Below are positions 11,190 through 21,749 of a stretch of 64,000 nucleotides of DNA, one piece after another. Where the stretch lies: contig NW_025408682.1 of the NCBI RefSeq assembly GCF_020360975.1, forward strand, positions 62,001 to 126,000. Reading direction: 5' to 3'. Below the pieces are notes generated by a model. It worked only from the letters and a program-made list of their open reading frames with translations, ran no database searches and had not been told where the DNA came from. This DNA is from Hirsutella rhossiliensis (lineage: Eukaryota > Ascomycota > Sordariomycetes > Hypocreales > Ophiocordycipitaceae). The position numbers and the translations under genes are program-made. Numbering within the stretch: the stretch's first letter is position 1; the number at the start of each line of letters is the position of its first letter.

Positions 11190-11403
11190 CAGGCAACTCT
11201 TCTTTTGCTGTGAGAAGCACAGCAACACCTTGAACGGGTCTAAAGGATAGTAGCGTTAAGGCCGTGAAGGAATGTGCCGTGAGGGGCGTGTCATTATTGC
11301 CAAAAAGTGGTCCGACGTCTTGTTCTTAGCTGTAGATATCTGGGAAGAAGTGAAGGGGTCTTCCTGATAGGAGCAATCATTTGATCATAGGTATAAGGAG
11401 CGG
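11190..11403 (-). other. 3' untranslated part and polypurine tract of the Copia
   Basis: Between the end of the RNase H frame (stop at about 11404-11406) and the 3' LTR. On the minus strand, AAAAGAAGAG (11206-11197) lies 7 nt before the LTR and is the best polypurine-tract candidate. Nothing else was recognised. Confidence 0.45.
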
Positions 11404-12243
11404 TTAGGAACGTTGTACGTATCCTTCGACTCGAATTGTCAGACTATTGGTATCGATGAAGCGTTCCAGGGCTCGGTTTGGTGATGCTTTCGTCATTGCA
11501 TCTGCTGGGTTGTCTGCGCCGTTGATCCAACGAATATCTGTTATCTCTCTTCTCGTATGACTGGCGAAGGGCCATGATATCAATCATCAATCGTTTTTCC
11601 TTCGTCGTACCGAGCTTGACTAGGCATTCGTAGAGAGAGTACGAATCCGTACAGACGATGAGAGGATAGGAGGAAGGTTGAGTCGTTCCGTAATTATCTT
11701 CATAGTCATCGCAAGGGAGATGCCTATGTCGAATCCGTTGGCCATACCGTAGATCTCTGATGCTAGGACGCTACGGGTAACACGTTTGCACTTTGTTGAA
11801 CTCCAGTGTACGATGTTACCACTAATCTCGAACTGTTTTTCTTTGTGGTTTGTCTCGTTAACGAGGGTAATGACGAATCCTAGTTGGGAGGATAAGTCCT
11901 TGTTGTTTGCGAAAGAACCATCGGTGAAAACCATCAGCTTTGCAGTAGCTAGATCAATTGGTTTGTACGTGAGGCCACGTAGTTGGTGATCCATTTGCCA
12001 TTGCAGTCGCTTGTTCAAAATTGCGTAATCTTTATCCTCAGGGGTCTGTACTTGGGCGGCGACTGAAACATCGAAAGAAGCTTCCGGTTGAGCAATTGAA
12101 GCAATGTATGAGGCTCGCGCTCGTTCCTCAACGTAGCGCTGGTGACGATCAATTGCTTTAGGGTCAATGGTGGTCATTTTTGCTGCTTGTCCCTTCTGTT
12201 GAAGTAAAAGGGATCCTTTCTTAAGGGGGTTATTATTCAGCAA
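11404..12243 (-). pseudogene. Copia RNase H region, frame-broken
   Basis: The open segment 12243-11620 carries the RNase H start motif FTDGSFA (Asp at about 11922), the Copia-typical WSSTKCKRVTRS block and SEIYGMANG, where the Glu is the second acidic residue. The same protein continues after a one-base shift near 11620-11690 with a TDS motif and NGADNPADAMTK, ending at a TAA near 11404. Function: removes the RNA template strand during cDNA synthesis. It would be complete apart from the shift. Confidence 0.8.
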
Positions 12244-12245
12244 CG

Positions 12246-13495
12246 TCAGTCTTGCACCATTAAAGTCAACCGTTGTTCCGTATGTGATGTCAGTCTTGGG
12301 CTTGGAACGAAATTCTGCCTTTGTAGCTCTTCTTCTTCACGGGTAGAAAAGTTGTTCGTTCCAAGGATGAGGGTGTCATCAGTTTGCATTCCAACAATAC
12401 CGAGCGTGTCAGGGCCAGTATTCGAAATCAGTAGGCAGGAGTCATAGGTGGAGGTAGACATATCCAGCTTTTCGAGGTGATGCTGCTGATATGTGCGGAA
12501 CCAATGGACTCCGGCTTCTGCGATACCGTACAGGGGCTTAATAACACGAATAATTGTTCCGTTAGGTATTTGCCTTGTAGTTCCGTGGGCAAATACGTAA
12601 GAATGGTCCGGGAAAGCTTGGTCTGGGATTGCGGGTATGCCTGAGTGATATCACGGAGGGAGAGGGTTATGCCGTAGTTTTGAAGAAGTCCGGGGGCAAT
12701 AGCGAGGATGAGTCTCTGGCTAACGCGTTGAATTGTCGGAGATTGCGTCAGGAGGGTGGTCTTCTCAAAGTCGTTATGTCCTTGAATAACAAGTCGAGAC
12801 TTTTCGTAGGGCTTAGTGTTGATTCCTTTGACTTCACGAACCATTCGAGAGCGAAAGATTCTATAGTTTCCATGACTCATTTGATCGTATCGTTCAAATT
12901 GGAATACACCGCGGCCAACGAGGTCAGTAATCTCTTTGTTATCGGATTCTTCGAAGGGTCACCAGGAGAGGTGATTATGCCATCAGACCGTAGCTTGAGG
13001 GAAAGAGCTTGTGCATCTTCCTCCTTTTGGGTCAAGAAGCTCTGGTCTACGGCTTGGGCCATCATGATCAAATCCTTTGGCTTGTTCTTTGATCCTGGTG
13101 GGCGTCCTCTGCGGGGGCGGGGTTCGGGTCGGGCAGGCAGGTCCGTTAGGGTCTTAACGGGGTCTTGAGCCGGTTGTTCATTAAGATCTGAACGAATGCC
13201 TGAGGGTCTGTGTCGTGTGTAGGGTCGGAAAGAGTGGTATCATCACGCAGATACGGTTGTACAAGGGTCGATCGAAAGACTTGGGGCCGTTGACTGTGTC
13301 AATGGTGATGTTATGGCTATCAATCGATGCAATCTTGAAGGGTCCTTGCCAACCGTCTTTCTCTCCAAACGCGAACTTCACTTTGCAGCGGGAGGATAGC
13401 ACTTCTGTCGTGCTCGGGCCGTTGCGTGCATGGAGGGCATCCTTAACTCGTCTTTCTGCCGAGAGTTGGCGGAGCATTTTCATCGCTTTCTGCAT
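12246..13495 (-). pseudogene. Copia reverse transcriptase region, frame-broken
   Basis: Built from segments 13495-13181, 13071-12877, 12880-12428 and 12461-12246 in different frames. The 12880-12428 segment has the Copia RT N-part (RIFRSRMVREVKG, then KSRLVIQGHND and LRDITQAYPQS, where LRDITQAY holds the first catalytic Asp). The 12461-12246 segment carries MQTDDTLILG (Asp pair at about 12380), the YVDD-box equivalent, with Thr instead of Val. The polymerase core is present, but at least three one-base shifts separate its parts. Confidence 0.8.
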
Positions 13496-13678
13496 AGCTT
13501 CCGATCTTTTGAGGGTGGAAGCGGAAGGGGCGAGTCTGTAGATACGCGAGGGTATGCGCCGAAAACAAGCAACGTAGGCACAAGACCGTCAGGTCCTGCC
13601 GTATCATTGATTGCTTTAACAGCCATTTGAAGGACTGTTTCGGCGGAAGTGGTGTGGCCAATCTCAGCATGGAGGATG

Positions 13679-14263
13679 TTAAAGGCGCGTCGGAGGGTGC
13701 GTGATAGCGTTCAATCTTTCCAATGGACCAATGCGTCTCAACAGGTACTTGAGAGCATTTGATCCCATAATCTTTGCTTCGTTCCGGAATTCGAGAGAAG
13801 CAAAGTTAGTTCCTGCATCGTGACGGAGGGTATCAGGAGGTCCAAGATACGTGTCGATCCAGAGGGTCCGGAGGGTCTCCCATGTATCTTTAGCTGACAT
13901 TGACGGTAAAAATCTGGCTCCTTGGAAAGCAGTAGCTGAGTCCACAACGTGTAGAACAGGGCGTTGTGGTGTTCCTAGGTGCATCACATCAACGATGATT
14001 TCGTAGTTGAATTCTTGATCATCGTTAAGGGTGAACTTGAAGCGGCGTGGGGCTTGTGAGTGCATTTGACAGTGGTGACAGAACTTAGAGATAGTCTCTA
14101 ATGTGTCTATCGAGACGTCACTGTGCCCGGCTTGCTTCAAGAGGTGATGGAGCCTAGGGACTGCTGGGTGTCCAAAGCGTCGGTGAAGTGTACGAATCTC
14201 TGTTTCCGTAAGAAACGAGATAGACTCTTCATCTTTCGTAAGGAAGAACCAGGATGTCCCCAT
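13679..14263 (-). pseudogene. Copia integrase, frame-broken at its end
   Basis: A 194-codon segment. The zinc-binding HHCC region runs from HRRFGHP (His at about 14185) through HH to FCHHC (Cys at about 14080 and 14071). The catalytic core follows: first Asp in IVDVMHLG (about 13990), second Asp in RHDAGTNF. The usual Glu lies past a shift near 13750, where a second minus-strand frame (13670-13443) continues the domain. The integrase inserts the cDNA into the host, and the 5-bp duplication around the element is the expected product. Confidence 0.85.
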
Positions 14264-14570
14264 TTGCGGATGACTGGGATGCTGGTAGGGCGATTAGTAC
14301 AATGATTACTACAATTGATGGTATCTGTGATGTTATTGAAATAGATACCAAGTCGATCCATATCAGCAAGGCAGAGCAAAAAGGGAGTTGGGGTTTGAAG
14401 GATGTGGAACGTGATCCTTCCGAGGGTGTTTTAGGCAACTGTGCCAAGGAGTTAATCGTGTCGCCGTTGCCAAATTTGATGGAGGCCTGGCCGGATGTAG
14501 AGCTGTCGAGAGCTACAGAAGGATCTTCTCGTTGTAGGGCGATGTACTGAGAATATCCTGCTGTGGAGAA

Positions 14571-14963
14571 TGTTGCTGCACCTGTGTCGATCATGATACC
14601 TTGGAATCTATCCCTTGAATAGCGATCTTCAATAATAAATTGCGAGGCTGGAACAACGGTTTGATCCGTCTGATAGACGTCTTCTCCTGTGATCAAATGA
14701 TTGAATGCCTGTTGACAGAGCATTTGGCTTGCTTGCCATTGTTCCGGGTGATCGTTGGTGCTATTGTCATGTTCTTCCCATGTATCTTCAGTGTCATCAA
14801 AGCTGCTCATCTCATGACCTTCGTAGTCTAGAATATAGCCTCCGATGTCCGTGAGTTGTACACCTATGAAGTGGCATTGAGTGATATGTTGGTCCTTGGC
14901 CTTTTGTCGTTCATCCGTAGAGTGTTTAGTTGACCAACAGCCTTCTTGTCCACAAACAAAACA
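14571..14963 (-). pseudogene. Copia zinc knuckle and aspartic protease
   Basis: Lies in the open segment 15308-14229. CFVCGQEGCWSTKH (14963-14922) is spaced C-x2-C-x4-C-x4-H, with Cys and His exchanged relative to the canonical C-x2-C-x4-H-x4-C knuckle. About 110 residues later the protease site MIDTGAATFS appears (DTGA at 14588-14577). The knuckle would bind the element RNA in the particle; the protease matures the polyprotein. The start of the segment at 15308 is an internal Met created by a preceding frame break, not a real start. Confidence 0.8.
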
Positions 14964-15029
14964 CTTCTTTGTCCAGTTGCGGTTATTGTAGCTAGGATTG
15001 TAGTTACTACGGCTTTGAGGCCGGTAGTT

Positions 15030-16519
15030 TACGGTTGTAGCTTTGTCCGTATCCGCGGCTGGGTCGTTGACCTGAATATCCGTATCTGCCTCGAGAGCGG
15101 TTGTTATTGTATCGACGGTCGAGGTAGTACTGATGGCGTGGATCGTTATGATCGAATGATCCAGCAAAGTCAAGGGAAATTGAGAAGTTGTTATGAGGGC
15201 AAGATGGGTTTCAACGGATGCACGAAGATCTGCAAGAAGGTGCTCGACGTTATCGGCGGGTTTGAAAAGAGCGTATTGGAGTTCGGGTACTCCACGGCAT
15301 GCTTTCATAAGCGTTGTACGCAGTAGAAGGTCTCCTCCGTACTCCTGCCAAGGGCTCGTTGGCAGAGCTGAAGCTTATCAAAGAGGGTTTGAAGCACTTC
15401 GTGTGGGGTCTTCGAAGCATCTTGGGCACGGATGGAGTTAAAGGTTATTGTTGTCCAGTCAGTATGGTAGTGGACATGGTTGACTTCCGTGTCAAAGTGT
15501 TGTTTGAAGATATCATACGCTTGTCGGAACGTCGTAGCCCATGTGATCTTATCAAGATAGAATCTTTGGGCTCTTCCATCAAGGATCCGGGAAAGAGTGC
15601 GTGAAATTGTGACGGTTTCACTTGGATATGAGAGCAGTTGCTTAAGAAGAGGCGGAGCTTATCATCAAGGAGATCGTACGGCTCTCCTGTGTAGTTCCGA
15701 TCTTTGTTCCAGGTCTTCATAAACTTCTGCTGGATGTCGCTATCGACGATAGCGTTCGGGATGTTATCCGGGGGGAGTTTCATGTATTCTCCAAAGGTTG
15801 CAGGGCCGGATAAGTGTTCGGGGATGGGGTTGGTGACGGGTTGGACGAGATCGGGGTTCTGGAAGCGGTAGGAAGTCGGATGAATAGTAAGAGAGGTCGG
15901 AGCAGGTTTATCTTGGATAGTCGGAGCAGGAGTAGGTGCGTTAGGAGGGCTCGTTAGGGTCTTAATAGGTTGTGGTTCGTTAAGACCTTGATGAGGTGCT
16001 GCTAAGGGCGTAACTGATGGTGAAGGAGGTTGAGACGGATGGGGATTAGTGGAAGCATTTGATCCTAGTAATGCTGTCTGCCTCCTGAAGGCAGCAGTCC
16101 TCTCATCAAACACCATCTCCGTAAACTCCTGCTCTGGCCAGGTTTGTGGGTTCTCGATAGTTTGTAATATGAGAAATTGTGTTGCGAATTTCCCCTTTGT
16201 GAACCTGTGTAGATACCTCTTTTCCTTAGTAGTTTCCTGAGGGCTCTCTTGTATTCATTCGGGCGCGGTCCCATGTGTCTTCGGTCCATTCTTCAAAATG
16301 CTGTTGGAAGTAACCAAGGAGGTCGTATCCTTGATCACTGCCAGATTGAACGATGAATATGAACTTTGCCACATATGTCGTTACTGCGATCTTGTCCTTT
16401 TCGTCGTGTGTGATATCGTTGTCCCAAAGGTCGATATTAATTTGTCGGAATGCGGATGCTTGGATGTCTAGTGCCTGCATCTGGTCGCATATTTCTTCGA
16501 GCTGGGCTTCTGGGGACAT
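15030..16519 (-). pseudogene. Copia gag, frame-broken
   Basis: The most likely start is the Met at 16519, within the open segment 16753-16226, because conserved-looking sequence begins there (MSPEAQLEEICDQMQALDIQ). After a one-base shift near 16226 the frame continues through 16116-15445: a Pro/Thr/Ser-rich linker, then a helical gag core (KFMKTWNKDRNYTGEPYD). A second shift near 15590 (a C run one base short) and a third near 15305 lead into the nucleocapsid part. Gag forms the particle that houses the element RNA. No intron is needed to explain the breaks. Confidence 0.75.
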
Positions 16520-16964
16520 AGCTCGGGCGGTCGGGGCTATCGTGATCAAATGAATGAGACGATGTGGGGTTCGTATTGGTCTCTTCGTATACGAGTTGTC
16601 GCTAATAGGAGGTCGAGCGTCGCGTACTAAGTAGGTCGTTCGCGGCCAGACTGAACTGACGGGGATCTTGCTACTTAACGTCAAGGGTCGAACGTTCTTA
16701 CTAGTTGTTTGCGATGTGGTCGCCTGTCGATTCCGGTGCTCACGGCTAGGCAAACTAGCGGGCGATCGTAATCAACAGTTGGAAGGACTCTCGCGCGGCT
16801 GGGCAAACCAGCGGGAGATTCCTTGTTCTTAGCACAAATAACCTTCTTCTGAGCGCTACTCAGGGCCACAGTAAAGTGACGCGGACTATAGCACCTTCGA
16901 AGGTTGAGGAATTTGTCTCTTCTACTTAGCTGTCTGTGACGGGCGTGGGCCGGTCACTGATCAG

Positions 16965-17163
16965 TGTGGTAGGCACCTGCGGCAGCTGCTGCAATGAGAC
17001 GGTACTAGGGTTAACCTGATGTTGTATTCGTCTTGATTCTCTATCTAAGGAGGCAGAGGCCAGCGTGGAGAAAGGGGGCACGCTGCCCTCAGCCGCACAC
17101 GTGACCGTACGGGTCACGTGCCAACCATGGTTGGTCACACCACTAGATAGATACATTCCTACA
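16965..17163 (-). repeat. 5' LTR of the young Copia (199 bp)
   Basis: TGTGGTAGG to CATTCCTACA in plus-strand reading. Apart from the 96-bp duplication and one G it matches the LTR at 10894-11189 base for base. The leader between this LTR and gag (16520-16964) shows no tRNA-iMet half site, so the primer of this element was not identified. Confidence 0.95.
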
Positions 17164-17485
17164 GCTCTACTAAAAAGTAAAAGTAGTACTATACTTAAAA
17201 GAGCACCTTATTATATTAGTCTATTAACGACTAGATATATTACTATAAGAATTATTCTACTAACCTATTAGTTTAAAATTATTTAATACTTAGATTAATA
17301 ACTATAAGTAACTTATCCTATAGTTAGAAACTAAGCTAATAGTTAGGTTATAGGGAAAAATAAGTAATATAGTAAAAGAACGTATATAAGGCGGGTTATA
17401 TAAAACTAATAATAAGACTATAATAAACTCTACCTTATCTATAGCTAAACTAACTAGTTAGAAACCCTAGGAATAAGGATAATCT
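17164..17485 (+). pseudogene. RIPed coding remnant continued from 10893
   Basis: The first five bases are the second copy of the GCTCT target duplication. The plus-strand frame from before the Copia insertion resumes here. Content is AT-rich, with stops mainly at former Gln/Trp codons. No motif recognised. It ends at the TRIM target duplication (AATCT, 17481-17485). Confidence 0.3.
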
Positions 17486-17859
17486 TATCGCGTATACTAT
17501 ATACGTTAATTAACGCTGTCGCTTATATCTAATAGGCGGCTATATCTTTTTCGTGATAGTTATAAGCCTAGGCGGAGGGGTTACCCCTCCGGGAACTTCC
17601 CGGTGACTACGCACGCACTTCTTCTAGCTAGCCTAGCGCGCACTACCCGAAAGGCCCGTAGTTCGAGTCCCGCTAGCGCAATTAAGCGCGGTTTTAGCAT
17701 AGGGCCTGCCTATATAAAAATTCCCGCTATAGTCTAGGATATCTAGGTATCCCGGGACGAATTAACCCGATATCCCTAAGGGGGTGTGTCGCGTATACTA
17801 TATACGTTAATTAACGCTGTCGCTTATATTTAATAAGCGGCTATATCTTTTTCGTAATA
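17486..17859 (+). mobile_element. TRIM-1: 374-bp miniature LTR retroelement
   Basis: Two 73-bp terminal direct repeats (17486-17558 and 17787-17859, TATCGCGTATAC/TGTCGCGTATAC to TTTTTCGTRATA) flank a 228-bp non-coding core. Target duplication is AATCT (17481-17485) and AATTT (17860-17864), differing by one RIP-type C to T. Right after the first LTR comes GTTATAAGCCTAGG (tRNA-iMet half PBS). Right before the second LTR is CTAAGGGGGTG (polypurine tract). A 7-bp hairpin lies at 17574-17590. A tRNA T-loop/B-box-like GTTCGAGTCC occurs at 17661-17670. The size and parts are those of a terminal-repeat retrotransposon in miniature, which needs proteins from another element. Confidence 0.85.
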
Positions 17860-20800
17860 AATTTTAATAGAAAGGAAATATAATAACTATATTAAGATAG
17901 AATAATCTATGCTAAGTAGATATAGGCTTAGTACTAAACTAGTTAACTAGTCCTTAAACCGGACTATAGCCTTAGGATTTAAAACTAAAGGAGGGCTCTT
18001 AGGAAAACCTAATTATTATTAACCTCGCCCGTTAGCTTTAAGCGGTACTAACTAACGACTAAGGTAGGATCTATCTTTCCTATAAAATATAAAACTAGAT
18101 CTTATTTACCTAGGATAAAGAACTAAAAGATAAGGATACTACTATTAATATAGGAGAAGAAACTAAAGAAATAAAAGATAAGATCCTATTTATTCCTAAT
18201 ATAATAAAAGTAAAACCTATAAGACCGAGCTATTTACTTAGAATACTAAGAAACTAGCTAACTATAAGAGCGGCGCTATAAACCGAAATATTAGATTTAT
18301 TAAAGCCGTCCTATTTTATATATACCTAGATATTTATCTTTAAAACTAAAGGCCTAGACTAGCTATTAAACGTATATATAGACTTTAGTATAGCTTACTT
18401 TATAATTAAGGAAGACTAGCTTAACTACTTTAGTAATATAACCCTTAATATAACCTAATAGGTCCTACTATCTAGTATAGGGGAAAGCTAAACTAAGGGT
18501 TAAGCGACCTTAATAATTAATATCCTAGGAAAATAAAAAACGGGATTTAAGGTTAAGTAATTTACTATTAGCGCCTAAGTAGTCTAAACCTTACTTATAA
18601 GATTATTACTTAGATAAGATTTCTTAGTACTAAATAAAGTTAATATCTTAAACTTTAAGGGAATAATATTTATTAGCTTATATAGTAGCTTAATAGTTAT
18701 AGCTCGCTTAACTTAATAGGGCTATATAATCTATTATTAGGTTATATACTAAGCCGACGTCGACGTCCTTATATATAAGATAGAACGCTTACTAGTATAG
18801 ATTAAGGATATACTAAGGGATTATAACTTAGTATTTTTTCCGAGAGACCTATTATTAGCCTATAACTTAATCCGAGGTATAACTTTAGTTATAGCGGTTA
18901 ATACTACCGCTCGCCGCGTTAAATTTAAGAAAGGATAGTACTTAAGAATACTTATAGACCTTAGCGATAAAATATAGTTTTTATAGATCGACCTACTTAA
19001 GGAAACCCTAGCTAGGGTAACTCTAACTAAAGAGCTAGCTATATAAAAAACTATAGAATATAATAACCTATACTAAGATACTAACCTATTAGTAGAAACC
19101 CTAAAAGTAAGGAGCTTTAAGTCTACTAAAGGAGAACTCCCTTTATAAATATATAGATAGACTCCGAACTATAAGATTAGGATTTTATAAGACTATAGCC
19201 TCTTAGAAATAACTATTCTAAAAGACGTTAAAATCTATAATTAAGACCCTATATTTATATAAAAGATCTAATATATAGTCGCTTCCTTCCTAAGCCTATA
19301 AAAGGACTAAGGTACTATTAAGGTCTACCTAAACTACTATATATATATTCCGCTAATAGAAAATTAGCACTTATATAAACTAGTATTTAGGGCTTACCCG
19401 CTTAGCTAAAAGGATAAGGTATTAATTAACTAAACTTATAAGGACCTATATTAAAAGGGGCGTATAAAATAAGCTATAAAGGTAACCTTATTCGCTTACC
19501 TTATATTTATAGTCTAGAGAACTATATATAGTAATAAAAAGGGCCGAATTATAGTAGACCTACGCGCTCTTAATAGTATAGCTATCTTAAACGCTTACTT
19601 AATACCGCTTTAAGGAGATATAATCTAAAAGCTATAAGGGAAATACTTTATTTCTACTATAAATGCTCGGTCTTTCTTTTATTAGTTCCTTATCTATAAG
19701 GAGTATTAGGAAAGGTTTATAGTAACTAACTATAAAGGCTTAGAACGACTAATAGTAGCCTTAATAGGATATAAGAACTTACCTATATATATTTAAAGAT
19801 TTATAAACTAAATCCTCTAAGAATATATAGAATATTCCTTTAAGTATATCGATAATATCGTAATATACTTAAATATAAAAAACGACTATATTTATTACCT
19901 CTAAGCTATCTTCTAACTATTTATAAACTATAACCTAGCCCTAGCTAGATTAAAATTATTCTTAAGCTACCTATTTATAAGACTATTAGGATTTTAAGTT
20001 AATAGTATCGGCCTAATAAATACTAAGGAATAAGTATAGGTATTATAGGATATAGAGTTTCTAAATACCTTATAAGTACTAGAAAAGTAGCTTAGCTTAG
20101 TTAACTAGCTATAGTACTTAATAGCTTACTTCTTTTAAAGGGTAGAGGCGCTCTAAGTTTAGAAAATAGTAATACTTAAAAAAGTATAAGATAGTTAAGC
20201 GCTACTTAAAGGATTAGTAAGGAATAGATATACCTTTAAGGTAATATACTAACCTTCCTTAGTAAAAGAATAAGCCTTTTAAGATATTATAAACGCTCTT
20301 ATAAAACTAACGTAGCTATATTATTTCGACCTATAATAGCTATTATTCCTATAAATCGACGCTAGCCGCGAGCTAGTCTTTATAATAGTAGCTTTTTACT
20401 TAGTACTAAGGGTAAACTAGAACCTAGGAAGGACCCCGCCTTAAACGAGTATCTAGCTAATCCTTTACCTTAGTAAACGCCTAACTAATAAAGAGCCTAG
20501 ATACTAGCTTACTAAACTTAAAGTCGCTTACTTTTCCTAGGTATATTAGAAGCTCTAGTTATATATTATCTCTACCTTACTACTAAAGGTCGTTATACTA
20601 ACTAACTACGCCGCTATAAATATAATTTTAAAGTAAATATCGCTATTTACTACTAGTATAAAGACTAATAATTAGCTCGTACTTACTTTATAGTACCTTA
20701 GCTAGTTTCTCTTAGAGGTCTATTATATTCTTAGAACTATAAATATCCTTAGTAATATACTATCTTAACTACTATCTATAATACTTAGGAAATATAAACC

Positions 20801-21413
20801 TAGGGAATTAGACCGCGTTTAGGAAGATAAAGCGCCGGTTAAATATATATATATAGTTATAAAATCCTTTATTTAACTTAACCTATACTAAAAGATCTAA
20901 GAAGTATATATAAAAGAACCTAGGTAGGCTAGTATACTAAAGTAGCTTAGAAATAATAAGTCTTAGGTCGGTTTCTTATTTATTTAGTAGAATAAGTTAC
21001 TTTACTTAGTTAAGTTTAAAGGTTATTATTAGCTCTATATCCTTACTACTTATACTAAGGAAATTATCGCTAATAACTATATATATAAATTTTACCTTAG
21101 ATAGTAAAGGATATAAGAGGAGTTACCTTCTACGTTTACTATTACTAGCCTTAAGAAACTTATTAATAGCTTTATTAATAAGTATAATGCTTACTATAAA
21201 AACTAAACTAACTAGTTAAAGGCCCTTAGTAAGTTAGTTTTAATTACTTTCTTAGCTTTACCTTTTTATATAATCGCTATATATTTTATTATAAGACTCT
21301 TAAACGTCCTTATAGACTAAACTCTATAAATACTACCTATTAAGGTCTACTATAATATATTACTAACGGTAACTAATAAGTTCTTAAAAATAAGGCTCCT
21401 TATCCTAGGCTAT
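17860..21413 (+). pseudogene. Gypsy-K pol, RIPed (RT, RNase H, integrase start)
   Basis: An old Gypsy element on the plus strand. The RT region near 19520-19880 has VDLRALNS, PVPLQGD, FISTIDARSFF and the catalytic box YIDDIVIY (encoded near 19845-19872, with Asp codons RIPed). An RNase H start follows near 20335-20380 (LQIDASRE). Integrase begins after about 20990 and runs into the Gypsy-1a insertion at 21413. Stops are almost all former Gln/Trp codons. The integrase frame resumes in phase at 28754, so this element is older than Gypsy-1a. Its LTRs were not identified. Confidence 0.7.
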
Positions 21414-21749
21414 TATAAGAGTCTTTAACTATTATAAGTTATAGGCTTAGGCTATAGCTTAAGCTATATAGTTATATATAAAGGGCCGGATCCTATATAT
21501 ATATATATAAGCTAGCCGCGTATAGGAGAGCTCTATATAGCTTATTAATATTATCTTATAAACGGCACCTATATATATACCTCTACTTACTCTATAATAG
21601 TATAAGCTATTAATTAATAGATCTAATAGATATCTCTTTAGAGAGGGCGCCTCTTACTTAAAGAAGTACTCTGCCCCTCCTTAAATAAATAGAAAGTATC
21701 GTAGCTATCCTAAAAGCGATTAAAAGCGCGATAGCTAGTAAGAAGGATA

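Larger units (their letters stand above)
10894..17163 (-). mobile_element. Full-length RIP-free Ty1/Copia element
   Basis: A complete LTR retrotransposon on the minus strand with a perfect 5-bp target duplication GCTCT (10889-10893 and 17164-17168). Both LTRs start TG and end CA. Domains in minus-strand order are gag, zinc knuckle, protease, integrase, reverse transcriptase, RNase H, which is the Ty1/Copia order. CA and TG are frequent throughout, unlike both flanks, so it inserted after RIP of the surrounding DNA or escaped RIP. Outside a 96-bp tandem duplication and one extra G, the two LTRs show no difference by eye, implying recent insertion. The polyprotein is nevertheless broken into at least seven frame segments. 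Confidence 0.95.

Noticed and set aside
12629..13168. 179-codon plus-strand ORF in the young Copia
   Set aside because: It is the antisense shadow of the minus-strand RT region, where the RIRSRM/LRDITQAY-type motifs are read. Other plus-strand frames between 11786 and 16553 are rejected for the same reason.
16900..16964. tRNA-iMet half PBS for the young Copia
   Set aside because: The sequence inside its 5' LTR (minus-strand CTGATCAGTGACC) does not match GTTATGAGCCC; the primer remains unknown.
17600..17700. Embedded tRNA gene in TRIM-1
   Set aside because: GTTCGAGTCCC resembles a T-loop, but the flanking bases do not form the T-stem and no D-arm or acceptor partner was found.
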